The position numbers were made by a program, and so were the translations under genes. 64,000 bases of DNA from Camarhynchus parvulus (Eukaryota; Chordata; Aves; Passeriformes; Thraupidae): NCBI RefSeq assembly GCF_901933205.1, contig NC_044573.1:85394546-85458545 (forward strand), written 5' to 3'. This document shows, piece by piece, positions 50,462 to 60,112 of this stretch (position 1 is the stretch's first letter; the number at the start of each line of letters is the position of its first letter). The notes below the pieces were generated by a model, which was not told the DNA's origin, did not search any database, and saw only the letters and a list, made by a program, of their open reading frames with translations.

Positions 50462-50700
50462 AAATATACTCAGGCCTTGTAGGACCTGGCACTTGGTCTG
50501 GCTGAATCCCCTACAGTTGGTCTTGGCCCACCAATCCAACCTGTCCAGATTTCTCTACAAAGCCTTCCTTCCCCTCAGAAGAACAACACCCCCACACAAC
50601 CTAGTGTCCTCTGCAAAACTTACTGAGAGCGCCCTTGATCTCACTGTCCAGACCATTGATAAAAGTATTACAAAGAACTGGGCTGTTAAAAGGCCATAAA
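50462..50700 (-). mobile_element. CR1 LINE fragment spanning the RT active-site region, minus strand
   Basis: Read on the minus strand, it gives 'tttatcaatggtctggacagtgagatcaag', then GTAAGTTTTGCAGAGGACAC and 'gttgttcttctgaggggaaggaagg', then 'aatctggacaggttggattggtgggccaag'. This is the CR1 block containing the reverse-transcriptase FADD motif and the sequence just after it. The motif is destroyed: an extra T and an A-to-G change at about 50603-50626 turn it into a frame-shifted FCRGH. No 3' end is present, so this is an internal fragment. The frames at 50382-50770 belong to it and its flanks. Confidence 0.88.
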
Positions 50701-53044
50701 AATAAATTGTCCCACCAAACATGTCTGGTAAAGAAACAGCAATACAGTACAAGATGAGGAACTGGTTCAAGCTAAATGTCTCCAGCTATTTAAATGATAG
50801 ATCCTGACAACGTAGACTGGCTTAGAAAGTGAGAAGAAATGTACACTATATTAGTAGGCATCTATAGATCAAAATATATGTGAATGTGTATGAATGCTTG
50901 GATGTGTTGAACAATTACAATTATAAAGAAATGCAGCTTCAGAGTATTAGAAATTAAAAAAAGGAAATATCAAGGTGAAAAAAGCCCATGACTCCATCTT
51001 TGCCCATCAATTTGGAAACTTAAATGGCATTTTACTACTTTTAATAAAACTTTTATTAAGCAAAGGCAGTATAGAAGCACCATAAAAGGCAATAAGCTAC
51101 CTAATTTACACACAAACTCTTTAAAAGCTGCTGAGAATTGAAGTACTACATATTTCATATATTCTTAACTGCAAAACCAGAATTAGTTCCTGACAACAGC
51201 ATACATTTTTGATCAACAATATAAGCTAGCAACCTGCTGATACCTTGTTTCTCTCCTTCTTACACCCATTATCCACTATCCCTGAACAAAATTTTTCAGT
51301 AAATCCAATTACTTTGTAATATCTGTGTTTAACATTTTCTTGCTGCAGGGACAAATCAGAAGAATTCCTGTTAAATATTTTGTTTTATTACATATCCAGT
51401 CATTCCAATAGAAAATGAGATAAAATAGTACTGAATATGTAAGGTCTCCCATCCAACGTAAAGTATTTGTTACTGTATTCCTTTCAAAATTATAATAATT
51501 TTACAATTAAAAATTTAATAGAAGAAAAAAAACCATTGGTTCTCGTTAATGTCTTTTTATAGGGAAAAAATGAAACTTTTAATAGTTTCCAAGGTAATGA
51601 TATTCTGAGTAACAGTAATTGTTCCATTTCCTCATATACGAAAAATTTCTTCATGTGCATCAAAATTGCTGGAAATAGAATGAGAGAACTTAAGCTGAAG
51701 TTTGTCCAGAGAATAAATTAAATATTTTTATTAAGCTAATAATTTGGCTAATATTTAGATTACTTATTTCAGTTTCAGATATTTGCAGTCTACTAGGCCC
51801 TTATTCTTGCCACAAGAATTTATGTGACTTTTTTGTACTATAATATTAATGCATCTCACAATTGCTAATGCATTTATCTCCACAAACCAGAAATCATTAA
51901 GATTTAAACCATAGCTGGGTTCAATGATTTTCAGGATGGTGTTGATATGTCATTCACACACTTCTTTTTAACCCTTTTGGTAACTACCCTATTTTCCTGT
52001 ATGTATCTCGACAGAATCCTACAGCAATGTTAAAAGAGCAACGTTAAAAAGCCTGAGGTGTCCCTATGAAAATCACTGCAGAGATTTACTGACCTATTTG
52101 GAAGTTACTTGTAATTTTACTATTTGGTATGCTGGGTTATGCTTTTTTTGACTTTTTACCACTTGCAAGGATTTATCACTGAACTTGTCAAGTTTTCGCC
52201 CATGAAAAGATTGTAATAATGCTCAAAGAACACAAACTATTCAGCAGTAAAAATAGGTCTGTAGTTTCATAAAAGCTATTTAGATCAACTGGTCATTGGA
52301 CATTAACAAGCAAGAAATATGCTGACTGTGAAAAAATATATAGGGCAAGTATATGGCTGCTAAAGATTCCTTTAAAATTTACTGCATTAAAATTATAGAA
52401 TAAAGAATTTTGAGTATTATTTTGCATTTTTCAGACATGTTGTACTTGACAGAAAGTAGCTCCATACATGCTATTTTCCACTTATCATCTTCTACTACAA
52501 ATCAAATATGATACTCAATTCTCTTTGAAAACCTCTATACCTCATTGCCAGTATTCAACATTTGATCTTGCTCTGGGGCTTTCTAATAGAACATCAATTG
52601 TCTTGGTTAAGTCTTCTCAAAAACTGAAGAAATAACTTGATGAAAGTACCAAATTAATTAAGCTTTTTTCACATAATTAGTTATTTTATTAACCATAATT
52701 TTCGGAATTTTATAATGGTCATCTCAATTCAAGGAATTTATTGATAAATTTATGAAATTTTTCAATTTACTATGTTGATCAAAAACATCAAAACGGGCCA
52801 TTTTTTACTGTACTGAACACATATAAAATATAGATATGCATGAGAAATATCTATAGCCAGTAGTATACTCCTTGGGATATTAGCTTTCCTCGTATTAGTG
52901 TATAACTCTCATCCTCTATGAATACACTAGGTCACAGAAAAGAATTCAAATCACTGTACAAAATGATAGTTCAGGATCCAACACAAGCAGGATTAAGAGT
53001 TCCTTTCACATTAAAAAGATAAAATATTGCATTTTTACATCATA
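50701..53044. other. Unique AT-rich sequence
   Basis: More than 2 kb with strong A/T bias. No transposon, tandem repeat or open frame above 70 codons is recognised. Confidence 0.55.
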
Positions 53045-53290
53045 ACTAAGTGGCGTCTGGGCACTTGAATTGTGTTCAGTTCCAGTACCCTATTCAAAAT
53101 AGAAAAAAACAACAGCAAACTGCAATGAACCTACAGGTATGGGCAATGAAAATGGCCAGAAATTCAGGAATACATTATCAGGGGCCACACTGGCTAAAAT
53201 GCTTTAATCATTTCCATTGCATTGTGTAGGAAATGGAAAAATAGAAGCTTCCACAGATATTGAAGGGTTTGATTTGCAGTCTTGGAAGAA
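53045..53290 (+). mobile_element. Probable highly diverged CR1 fragment
   Basis: The words TGTGTTCAGTTCCAGTACCC, 'gggcaatgaaaatggccagaaattcagg' and 'gaagggtttga' occur in the order expected for the CR1 block that follows the RT domain (compare 15970-16080). Long stretches between them do not align by eye and no 3' tail is seen. An unrelated old repeat remains possible. It abuts the LTR that starts at about 53351. Confidence 0.4.
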
Positions 53291-53350
53291 GCTTGGATTG
53301 ATGTAAAAATAAAAGTACACAGACATTAAACAGAAAACATTATAAACCTA

Positions 53351-53766
53351 TGTTTCTATAGTTGAATGTAAGAATATGCCTTAAGTAAGAAACTGTAGTG
53401 AGTAAATGAAGAGTTTTATGGTGTAGTAATGTAACTGTATAGAGTAAGCTAAGAGTTCAGATGTTATAATAGAAGCATATATGTATACAAGTAATAGTAG
53501 CCCATTGGATAAAAGTATCCCCAGTGAGGCAGAATTAAGTAAAGGTGGTAGGTTAGAAAAACAAAGTAAAATTTGTGACAACTTTTCATTGGATTAGAAT
53601 ATTATATATTACCTTGTAAAGAAGAAACTTAGGACTACCTTGAGCTATGGCCAACTTCTTGCTCCTCTAAAATCTCACGGCCTTTGAGGCTGATGTTTAT
53701 CTGAGTAATAAATCATTTGTAGCCCGACAGTAGTCCCATCTCTTCATTAAAGCATTGATAATAGCA
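53351..53766 (+). mobile_element. Probable endogenous retrovirus solo LTR, about 415 bp
   Basis: The start is near TGTTTCTATAGTTGAATGTA. Internal words match a passerine LTR family I recall: 'tatagagtaagctaagagttcag', CCCATTGGATAAAAGTATCC, 'aaatctcacggcctttgagg', GATGTTTATCTGAGTAATAA and 'tagtcccatctcttc'. A polyadenylation signal AATAAA is at 53707-53712, about 50 bp before the presumed end, as expected for an R-U5 segment. The 3' end (near GATAATAGCA) and target duplication are not resolved. The minus-strand frame at 53381-53581 lies within it. Confidence 0.6.
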
Positions 53767-56700
53767 TTGAAAACATACAATGTAAGTAACAATATATTGA
53801 ATGGGAATACATTATGTCTCATTGTCCACTCAGGAATGCAAAGGGATAACCATGGAAATTCAACATACAAAAAAGATAGAAATATTTTTTTTTGAGCAGT
53901 GCATAATTACATCTACAGCTCCATTTTAACATTGAACTCAAAAGTAAAAAAAAAACAAACTCAAAAGCTTGGGTTTTGGGTTTTTTTACTATAGCAAACA
54001 ATTGCCTGTTGCATTAGATTTTCCATTTTATGACAGCTGCCTAATTTACAGGGTTGGACACATAAAGTTCTATGATTAGTGCTTAGAACACAGAGGAAAA
54101 ATATACTATATATTGAAATAAAAGAATCACTGACAATTACTGCTTTCATAACACACACATATGTATACAAATAAATTCCTTAAATGGATCTTCTTTAGAT
54201 AAAATTGAAACAAAATCCTCATTTAAATTTGAAAGCTAAGGAGTTAAAGAAATATAAAATAGCAAATTAAGGCAGTTCTTTTCTTTTGAGATCAGTCATA
54301 AAATGTTAAACTGTTTCTAAACAAATAGGCATTTAAATATCTTTAAAACAATAGTGGTTGACTCCTTCAGCTTTCTCTTACATGCTTTCTCAAACCAACT
54401 GTCTGCCCAAAATCAAAGATAAAGACTGCTGATTAAGTAATCATGTTGTTAATGACATATAATTTAATCACCATTTGTTAATGCTTCTTAAATGAAACTA
54501 AGCACTATAATTCATGCTTTTCAAATACTAGAAACGTTATGCTTTGTGGAACAATTGTTTACTAATTTGGGACTCAAGATACATTGATACATGTGAACAT
54601 TTTAAAATCTGTTTTGTTCCATATTTAAGAGGTTGCAGTAACTAATTGAGAAAAAGATATGAAAATTTTGACAACTAATGACAGCTACTTCAATTACCAA
54701 GAATTTATTTTCTGTAGGAACATGCATTTTCAACTGAAACTTTTTTTCTCTCCAAATGACAAACAGTTCTTGAGCTAGATTTGGTCTTCTATGCAATGCA
54801 CCTTTACTCTGCTTATATTTATTTCCTCATATCAGTGTCCACCATAATTTCTTTTGTGTTTCCTGCTGCCAAAACATAAACTGTAACATGTCACAGCAAA
54901 CTGGTTTTCTTAAAAGTGTTAGCTTTTCACTATCCACTTCAGATTATTCTGATTTTCCATAAAGTATTTTAACAGAACATTAAAATTCTTCCTGCCAAAA
55001 CCCATGACTGTAATGTCAGCAGACACTAAGCTAAAGAGGTTCACTCAGGATATGAGAAGTAGGACATGCTCCAGCTTGCATTAGGGTGAATGAGTAAATT
55101 CTTATTGATTGTAATAAACTGGCCAAGTCCCCTCACTGGGCTGAGATTAATATTCCCCATCTCACGAGAAGCTGATTGATAAAATTTTGTATGTCTAAAC
55201 ATTTTTTTCCCTGTGACTGCTCAGTGCTGGGGCCTCTGAATTAGTTGTTCATTTTTCAATTTCTGGTTTAATTCTGCTGATTTTCTCAGAATTTTAAAAA
55301 GTAGGATTAAACTTAAAAATTTTGTTTTACCTGACATACGCTAGAAAGCAGCTCCCTACCTAATAATTAACACATGGCACTCTTCGCAGGTCAATGTAGA
55401 ACAATCAAAATCACTTGATTTTGATCAAAATCCTTACACTATAGCGAAAGGGTTTGAAATAAAAACTGTAAGAAGAAAAGCTTGTAAATATCAAGAGCTT
55501 AAGTATGAGGCATCCCTCTAAATGGCAAGGGAATATCTATTACTTGTCAGACATACTGGGTATCACTATAATTCCATATAGAAGTCAATTTCCTGAAAAA
55601 TAAAGCTACTCCTATGTGTTAGGAACATTTCTACCAAAGCATCAGATTCAATGAGGTGCCCACACTTGGCTTCTGTTTAAGCACAGAAATCAATAAATGC
55701 AATAGACCGATCGTGTGTTTGAAGTTTATCATGCAGTTAAGCACTTTAGGAAAACAGAACATTAGTTTAGTAACATAAACGAGATTTCTCAAGACCTTTG
55801 CAGGAAAGCAATTCACCTATACAAGAATTAAAGTTGACAGCAAGAGTTTCCACAGACAAATAAACAAGCTGACAATAACCTGAAGCGCTAGTGTTGCTGA
55901 TTTTCAGCCACACTGTCACAGTAGAAGAAAAAAACAAACAAAAAACTACTCATGTTTTTGTAAGGATTAAAGGCTCCAACACTAGCAAAAACAACTAAAA
56001 GCTTAGCACTGCCATCTCTTTCTCTTCATTATATTCCCTGCTAAAATGATTAATCAAAAAATCTAGAAACTCAAAAGGTATTAAACAGATCTAACAACTC
56101 TAATATATTACAGTAAAAAAGGAAGACGGTGTATTTCTTAGCATTCAAGCAGGAAAACTGTTATTTCTTTATGTCTTAAAATATCCATCCATTAAAGAAT
56201 TCAGAGATCCAAATACACTGGATTGATTGATATAACAAATAAATTAACCCAGCAATAATCAATTGAGTAAGCCACTGCACATTGTTCAAGACAACTAAAG
56301 ATATAAAGAAAAAAAGAAAATAAGGTTTGATAGCTTTGCCATCCAAAAGCACAGAAGGAAGAATGTGCTCGTGCACAAAAGGTCCACCCAAACAGAGGTT
56401 TTAATAGTCCAGTGGAAAAACAACAATTCATGTTAAAGGACAAAGTAACCACTATCCAACATTAAAACAAATTTCACTGCACAAAGGTTTATGTGACAGT
56501 CTATTAAAATAGACCCTGCAAAGAGAGAGAAAACATGAAGGTCATGGCACCAAGGAGTATTTTTATCTTCATAAAATGCCAGCAAATAAAGCACAAGCCC
56601 AAAGCACTCTGGTAATGAAGAAGAAGAAGATGAAATCCAAGAATTTTTGAAGCGATGAATTAAGCCTGAATAATTCAGGTCACCCACATTTTTAAATTTT

Positions 56701-57559
56701 TCATTTTCAAAAATAATCCACGAAATTATTGACTACTTCAAGCCCAGAAACGTAGTAAAGTTTTGCCAATAGAAAAAAGAATCAACAGTCTGAAAATTGC
56801 CTCAGTTTTACAATAGTGGTGTAGGTGATATTTAGAGAAAAATCAACTATAGCATATTTTTCACACAGTGTGTATTTGGAAGGATCTTTCTGAATGTTGT
56901 AAACAAAAACAAGCACATAAAAATTTAAAATTTACATGCAACTGAGAAAAAAAATTCTTTAATCTTCATTTGAATAAATCATCCCTGCTTGAAAAACTTG
57001 GAATAATAAAAACCACTGTGTAAAAAAAAAGAATAAAACCAACCAGAAAAGTAAAAAATGTACTTTTTTTATCTGTCAGTCAAGACCTGACTGGTCTCTA
57101 ATGCCAGCCAATGTGTGATGCTGCTTCACTCCCTCTGTGGCTCCTGGGAGTCAGCCAGTAGCCGACTTTTCCAGATTTGCACTATCTTTAGTGTAGGTAT
57201 CTGGCCAAAGAAATGCTAAACAGGTGGTCAAAAATAAACTATTCTGTTTCAGATTTTTGTTGTTCGTTTCCCCCTAAGCAAGTTTCTGAAGTGAGTAAAG
57301 TTACATGAACCTTTCAGAGAAAAAGAATGTCTTTTTTCTTCCAAGTCAGGTTTGCTTATGACAGAACTCAGAAACGGCGCTGCGATTACCCCATCCCTCT
57401 CCTTTACCTCTCAGGCACTTGGGTTTCTCTGTGCTAATTCTTCCTTGAACACAAGCATAACCTTCAGGGGAAGAAATTACTTGCCCAACTGTTCGACTTA
57501 TTCCAGAAGAGACTCCTTTCACATCTGAAATTGTCAAGGTTGAATTTGCAGCCCATGAA
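53767..57559. other. Unique AT-rich sequence
   Basis: A hairpin with 10-bp arms (ATCAAAATCA / TGATTTTGAT, loop CT) sits at 55404-55425. At 55120-55165 the text GGCCAAGTCCCCTCACTGGG followed by 'ccccatctc' faintly resembles the 3' half of a MIR-type SINE. A short (GAA)n run is at about 56617-56631. From about 57100 the base composition becomes less AT-rich. No gene is recognised. Confidence 0.5.
55404..55425. repeat. Inverted repeat, 10-bp arms, 2-base loop
   Basis: ATCAAAATCA (55404-55413) and TGATTTTGAT (55416-55425) are exact reverse complements. A third ATCAAAATC copy follows directly at 55424-55432, so the site also has a direct repeat. It is probably a local duplication. Confidence 0.85.
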
Positions 57560-57640
57560 GTCTATTAAAGCATGACCTGTGTAGGAGGTGCCAGGGCACA
57601 GCAGCAGCAGTGGAGGCTGCGGAGCTCCATGTGTCTGCCC

Positions 57641-57770
57641 CAGCCAGACACAGACGGTTCCAGCCGGACACAGCCGGTTCCAGCCAGTTCCAGCCGGACA
57701 CAGCCGGTTCCAGCCAGTTCCAGCCGGTTTCAGCCGGTTCCAGCCAGACACAGCCAGTTCCAGCCAGATC
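57641..57770 (+). repeat. Minisatellite: 13 decamers, consensus CAGCCGGTTC
   Basis: Thirteen consecutive 10-bp units with no insertions or deletions. Almost all begin CAGCC. The variable half is one of AGACA, GGACA, GGTTC, AGTTC, GGTTT or AGATC. Units 3-5 and 6-8 form an exact 30-bp higher-order duplication (57661-57690 and 57691-57720). On the minus strand one frame reads Gly-Trp-Asn-Trp/Arg-Leu-type repeats across the array, which explains the long open frame there. Confidence 0.95.
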
Positions 57771-58022
57771 CAACCACCCACCACAGGGTGTAGCTGAGCC
57801 ACTGCTGGGGCGAGGGCACCGTGGAGAAACGCAGGTAAAGTAGGGCAGAACGGTGGTGGAAATGGTGGTGGTAAGTGTAGGGGAAAAAAGTGTGAGAACA
57901 AGGGAGAAAAAGAGGAGAGGGAGGGCTTGCTGAAGGAGCAGAGATTCCCCTGCAGCCTGAGGAGAGCATTGCAAGAATCACAACAGAGCAGATGCCAGCA
58001 CTGAAATTCGGGGAGAACCTCT

Positions 58023-58118
58023 CTGCTGGAGCAAGCCGGTGTTTCCCAAAGTGCAGCTTGAGGAGGGCTCCTGCTGGAGCAGGTTCCCCCCGAAGGCGAA
58101 CTGCAGCCTGTGGGGAGA
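58023..58118 (+). repeat. Two-copy tandem repeat, 48-bp offset
   Basis: Copy 1 begins CTGCTGGAGCAAGCCGGTGT at 58023 and copy 2 begins CTGCTGGAGCAGGTTCCCCC at 58071. Each has a CCC-A/G-A-rich centre and a TGCAGC(T/C)TG(A/T)GG end. The middle of the units is diverged. Confidence 0.7.
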
Positions 58119-58190
58119 AGAGAGGAGCAGCAGAGTGGCTGCTCAGGGCTGACCACACAGCTGTATCAAGCTTAGTCTCCCCAAAACCAA

Positions 58191-59923
58191 AATAATTTAA
58201 AAAAAAATCTTACTTGTAACAACACTTGACAATGAAAACCTTGAAGACGAGTCATAATATTTGACTTTATGAAGAACCAATATCCATTAGATATTATTTC
58301 ACACAACTATCCCATTTATTGCATAATACTTGTCCTTTTAAGAAGCTACTTTTTGCTTACACTGCTGTAAAATATACTGTTTCCTGGAAAGAGAAAAAAG
58401 TTTTCCTTCTTAGTGTGGGTATGGGGAATATTGTTCTTGTCACTTTATTCCTTTAGGTAGAATCCCTGCATGCTGTATATATTAACCCAGTATAAGGACA
58501 AAAAAAAAATCAACAAAAACCCCACACACATGTACATACACACTACAACTTTTCTATTTGTATCATGAACAGAGAAGTTTTATATCAAAAGCCAAAAAAA
58601 GTAAGGCCTCAGAGTGGAGCCTGTGTGTAGTAGCACAACTTCTCAAGCATCAGTTACATACAGAAAGCTTTTTTTTTGTGCCAGCAACCTTGGCATTCCA
58701 ACAGGATACTGCCTTTTCAGTCTCTGTTCAACATTTATCCACAGTCAAAAGATTATTCTTAATAGATGTCACTGCTGTCTACTAGACATCTTCACTTGCA
58801 GTATAGTGCTTAGGTAGCTTATGCTTAAAGTTAAGTGCTTGAAAGGTGAGTATAGCTCCCAAAACGAAGATCCCATTTGTGTGTGAAACCTTCCAACTGA
58901 CTGGAAGCAATAATCTATGTCTCTTTAAGAGCATTATTACATTCCTGCACAATGGTGGAATTGTTGTAGGTTAAATACAGAGCTAAATAGAAGAGTACAT
59001 GGACAGAAGATTCATTTCCTAGTAAGAAGCGAGGGGGGACACAACAGCACACCCCAAAGCTGCCTAAGAGGGCCATGTATCAGACCAGACAGACTTTATT
59101 AAACAGAACCATGTTTTTTATTCATAAAATAGCTCATGCACAAATTGATCACATTGATATTTTCTGTGTCAAATAAGTAGTGTCACTGAATGGTCTAAAG
59201 CATCTGTAGGGATACATCCTTAGCCAAATCAAGTTATGGATGAAGAGTAAAAATTTTTTGTGTGCAAGCAATTTCCTGACAATGAGAAATAACAGTAAGG
59301 TTCTGAAAACATTTGTAAAGACTCTGGGTCCACAAAACAATCAGATCTGTGACAAAATACCCACTGAGATCAGTAAAATTGACCCTGAATTGACCAGACC
59401 CATACAAGTCACAGATAGGTAGGTCTGATATTACTGTGGAAAACCTGTGGGTCAAACTGTGTTTCAAAGCACCATCTGATGAAGCAAACCAGGTCCTTGA
59501 GCATTGGAAGGATATGCTCAAGAGTTGGCAGAAAATAATTTTTGTAGTATAGTTTTGTGAATTAAAGCTTTTTATTAATAATCAAACAGAATAGAAGGAC
59601 AATGCCGAGCTGATTCTAACATATTTATTGTACAAAATACCTTTCAAGAACATGTGAAGCATTCTATTTCGTAAATATTGCCAAAGTAAGGTTTTACTCC
59701 TTGAGGGAGAAGCTCTATCTTCTCTACTGTTGTTAAATTTGTGTTCTCAAATTATTCTTGATAAATACAATAGCTTCTTAACACAATTGTTTTATAGATA
59801 ATTAAGGCATCAAACTAAAACCCCATAACCTCATTTAGAACAATAAAATTTCCTTGAATTTGTAGTATCTGCCAGTATCTGTTAGCAATTTGAAATTGAC
59901 TGGCTAGCATACAGATGCATTGC
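58191..59923. other. AT-rich sequence containing a decayed coding-like frame
   Basis: From 58191 to about 58980 nothing is recognised. The segment at 58991-59549 is listed separately. From 59550 to 59923 the sequence is AT-rich without features. Confidence 0.45.
58991..59549 (+). pseudogene. Possible fossil coding sequence, unidentified
   Basis: One plus-strand frame runs from the codon after TAG at 58988 to TAG at 59420 with only two internal stops (TAA 59174, TAG 59207) in 143 codons. Its peptides are mixed and protein-like (for example QQHTPKLPKRAMYQTRQT, then after the stops PQNNQICDKIPTEISKIDPE). At the terminal stop a +1 shift opens a second frame (59424-59549) reading ITVENLWVKLCFKAPSDEAN and EHWKDMLKSWQK, again unlike chance AT-rich frames. 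This pattern fits a worn processed pseudogene or a transposon-derived coding remnant. I recognise no family. Chance cannot be ruled out without a search. Confidence 0.25.
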
Positions 59924-60112
59924 AATGGACTGCCCAGAGAAGTGGTGGAATGACCATCCCAGAAGGGGCTCAGAAATGGACTGGATGTGGCACTTAGTGC
60001 TATGGTCTTGTTGACAAGGTAGAGGTCAAAGGTTACACTTTGGAGGTCTTTAGAGGATGATTTTGGAGGTCTTTTCCAACCTAAATGATTCTATAATTCT
60101 GTGACCTGGATA
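59924..60112 (+). mobile_element. CR1 LINE fragment, 3' end
   Basis: It starts GGACTGCCCAGAGAAGTGGT (pol C-terminal region), continues 'ggatgtggcacttagtgctatggtc', and ends TTTTCCAACCTAAATGATTC and 'tataattctgtgacc'. An internal duplication of TTTGGAGGTCTTT (about 60039-60075) has added some 20-odd bases near the end. It is about 190 bp, plus strand and 5'-truncated. Confidence 0.9.

Larger units (their letters stand above)
57560..58190. other. GC-rich, retroelement-like island
   Basis: This block is much richer in G+C than the rest of the window, with abrupt edges near 57560 and 58190. It contains a 13-unit decamer minisatellite (57641-57770). It also has a two-copy tandem repeat of about 48 bp starting CTGCTGGAGCA at 58023 and 58071, each copy ending in TGCAGC(C/T)TG. 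Motifs such as 'ctgctggagcagg' and 'gaactgcagcctgtgggg' recall the untranslated leader of avian endogenous retroviruses, but I see no adjacent LTR, gag or pol. Many frames are open on both strands, the longest being 230 codons (57464-58156, minus). They encode low-complexity repeats and look like by-products of base composition. A CpG-island-like promoter cannot be excluded. Confidence 0.5.

Noticed and set aside
55120..55165. Possible MIR-type SINE remnant
   Set aside because: Only the approximate order of two short words matches. A profile search would be needed.
57464..58156. 230-codon minus-strand frame, the longest in the window
   Set aside because: It reads through the decamer minisatellite and GC-rich island, other frames on both strands are equally open, and there is no domain or splice support. 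It may be part of an untranslated retroelement region.
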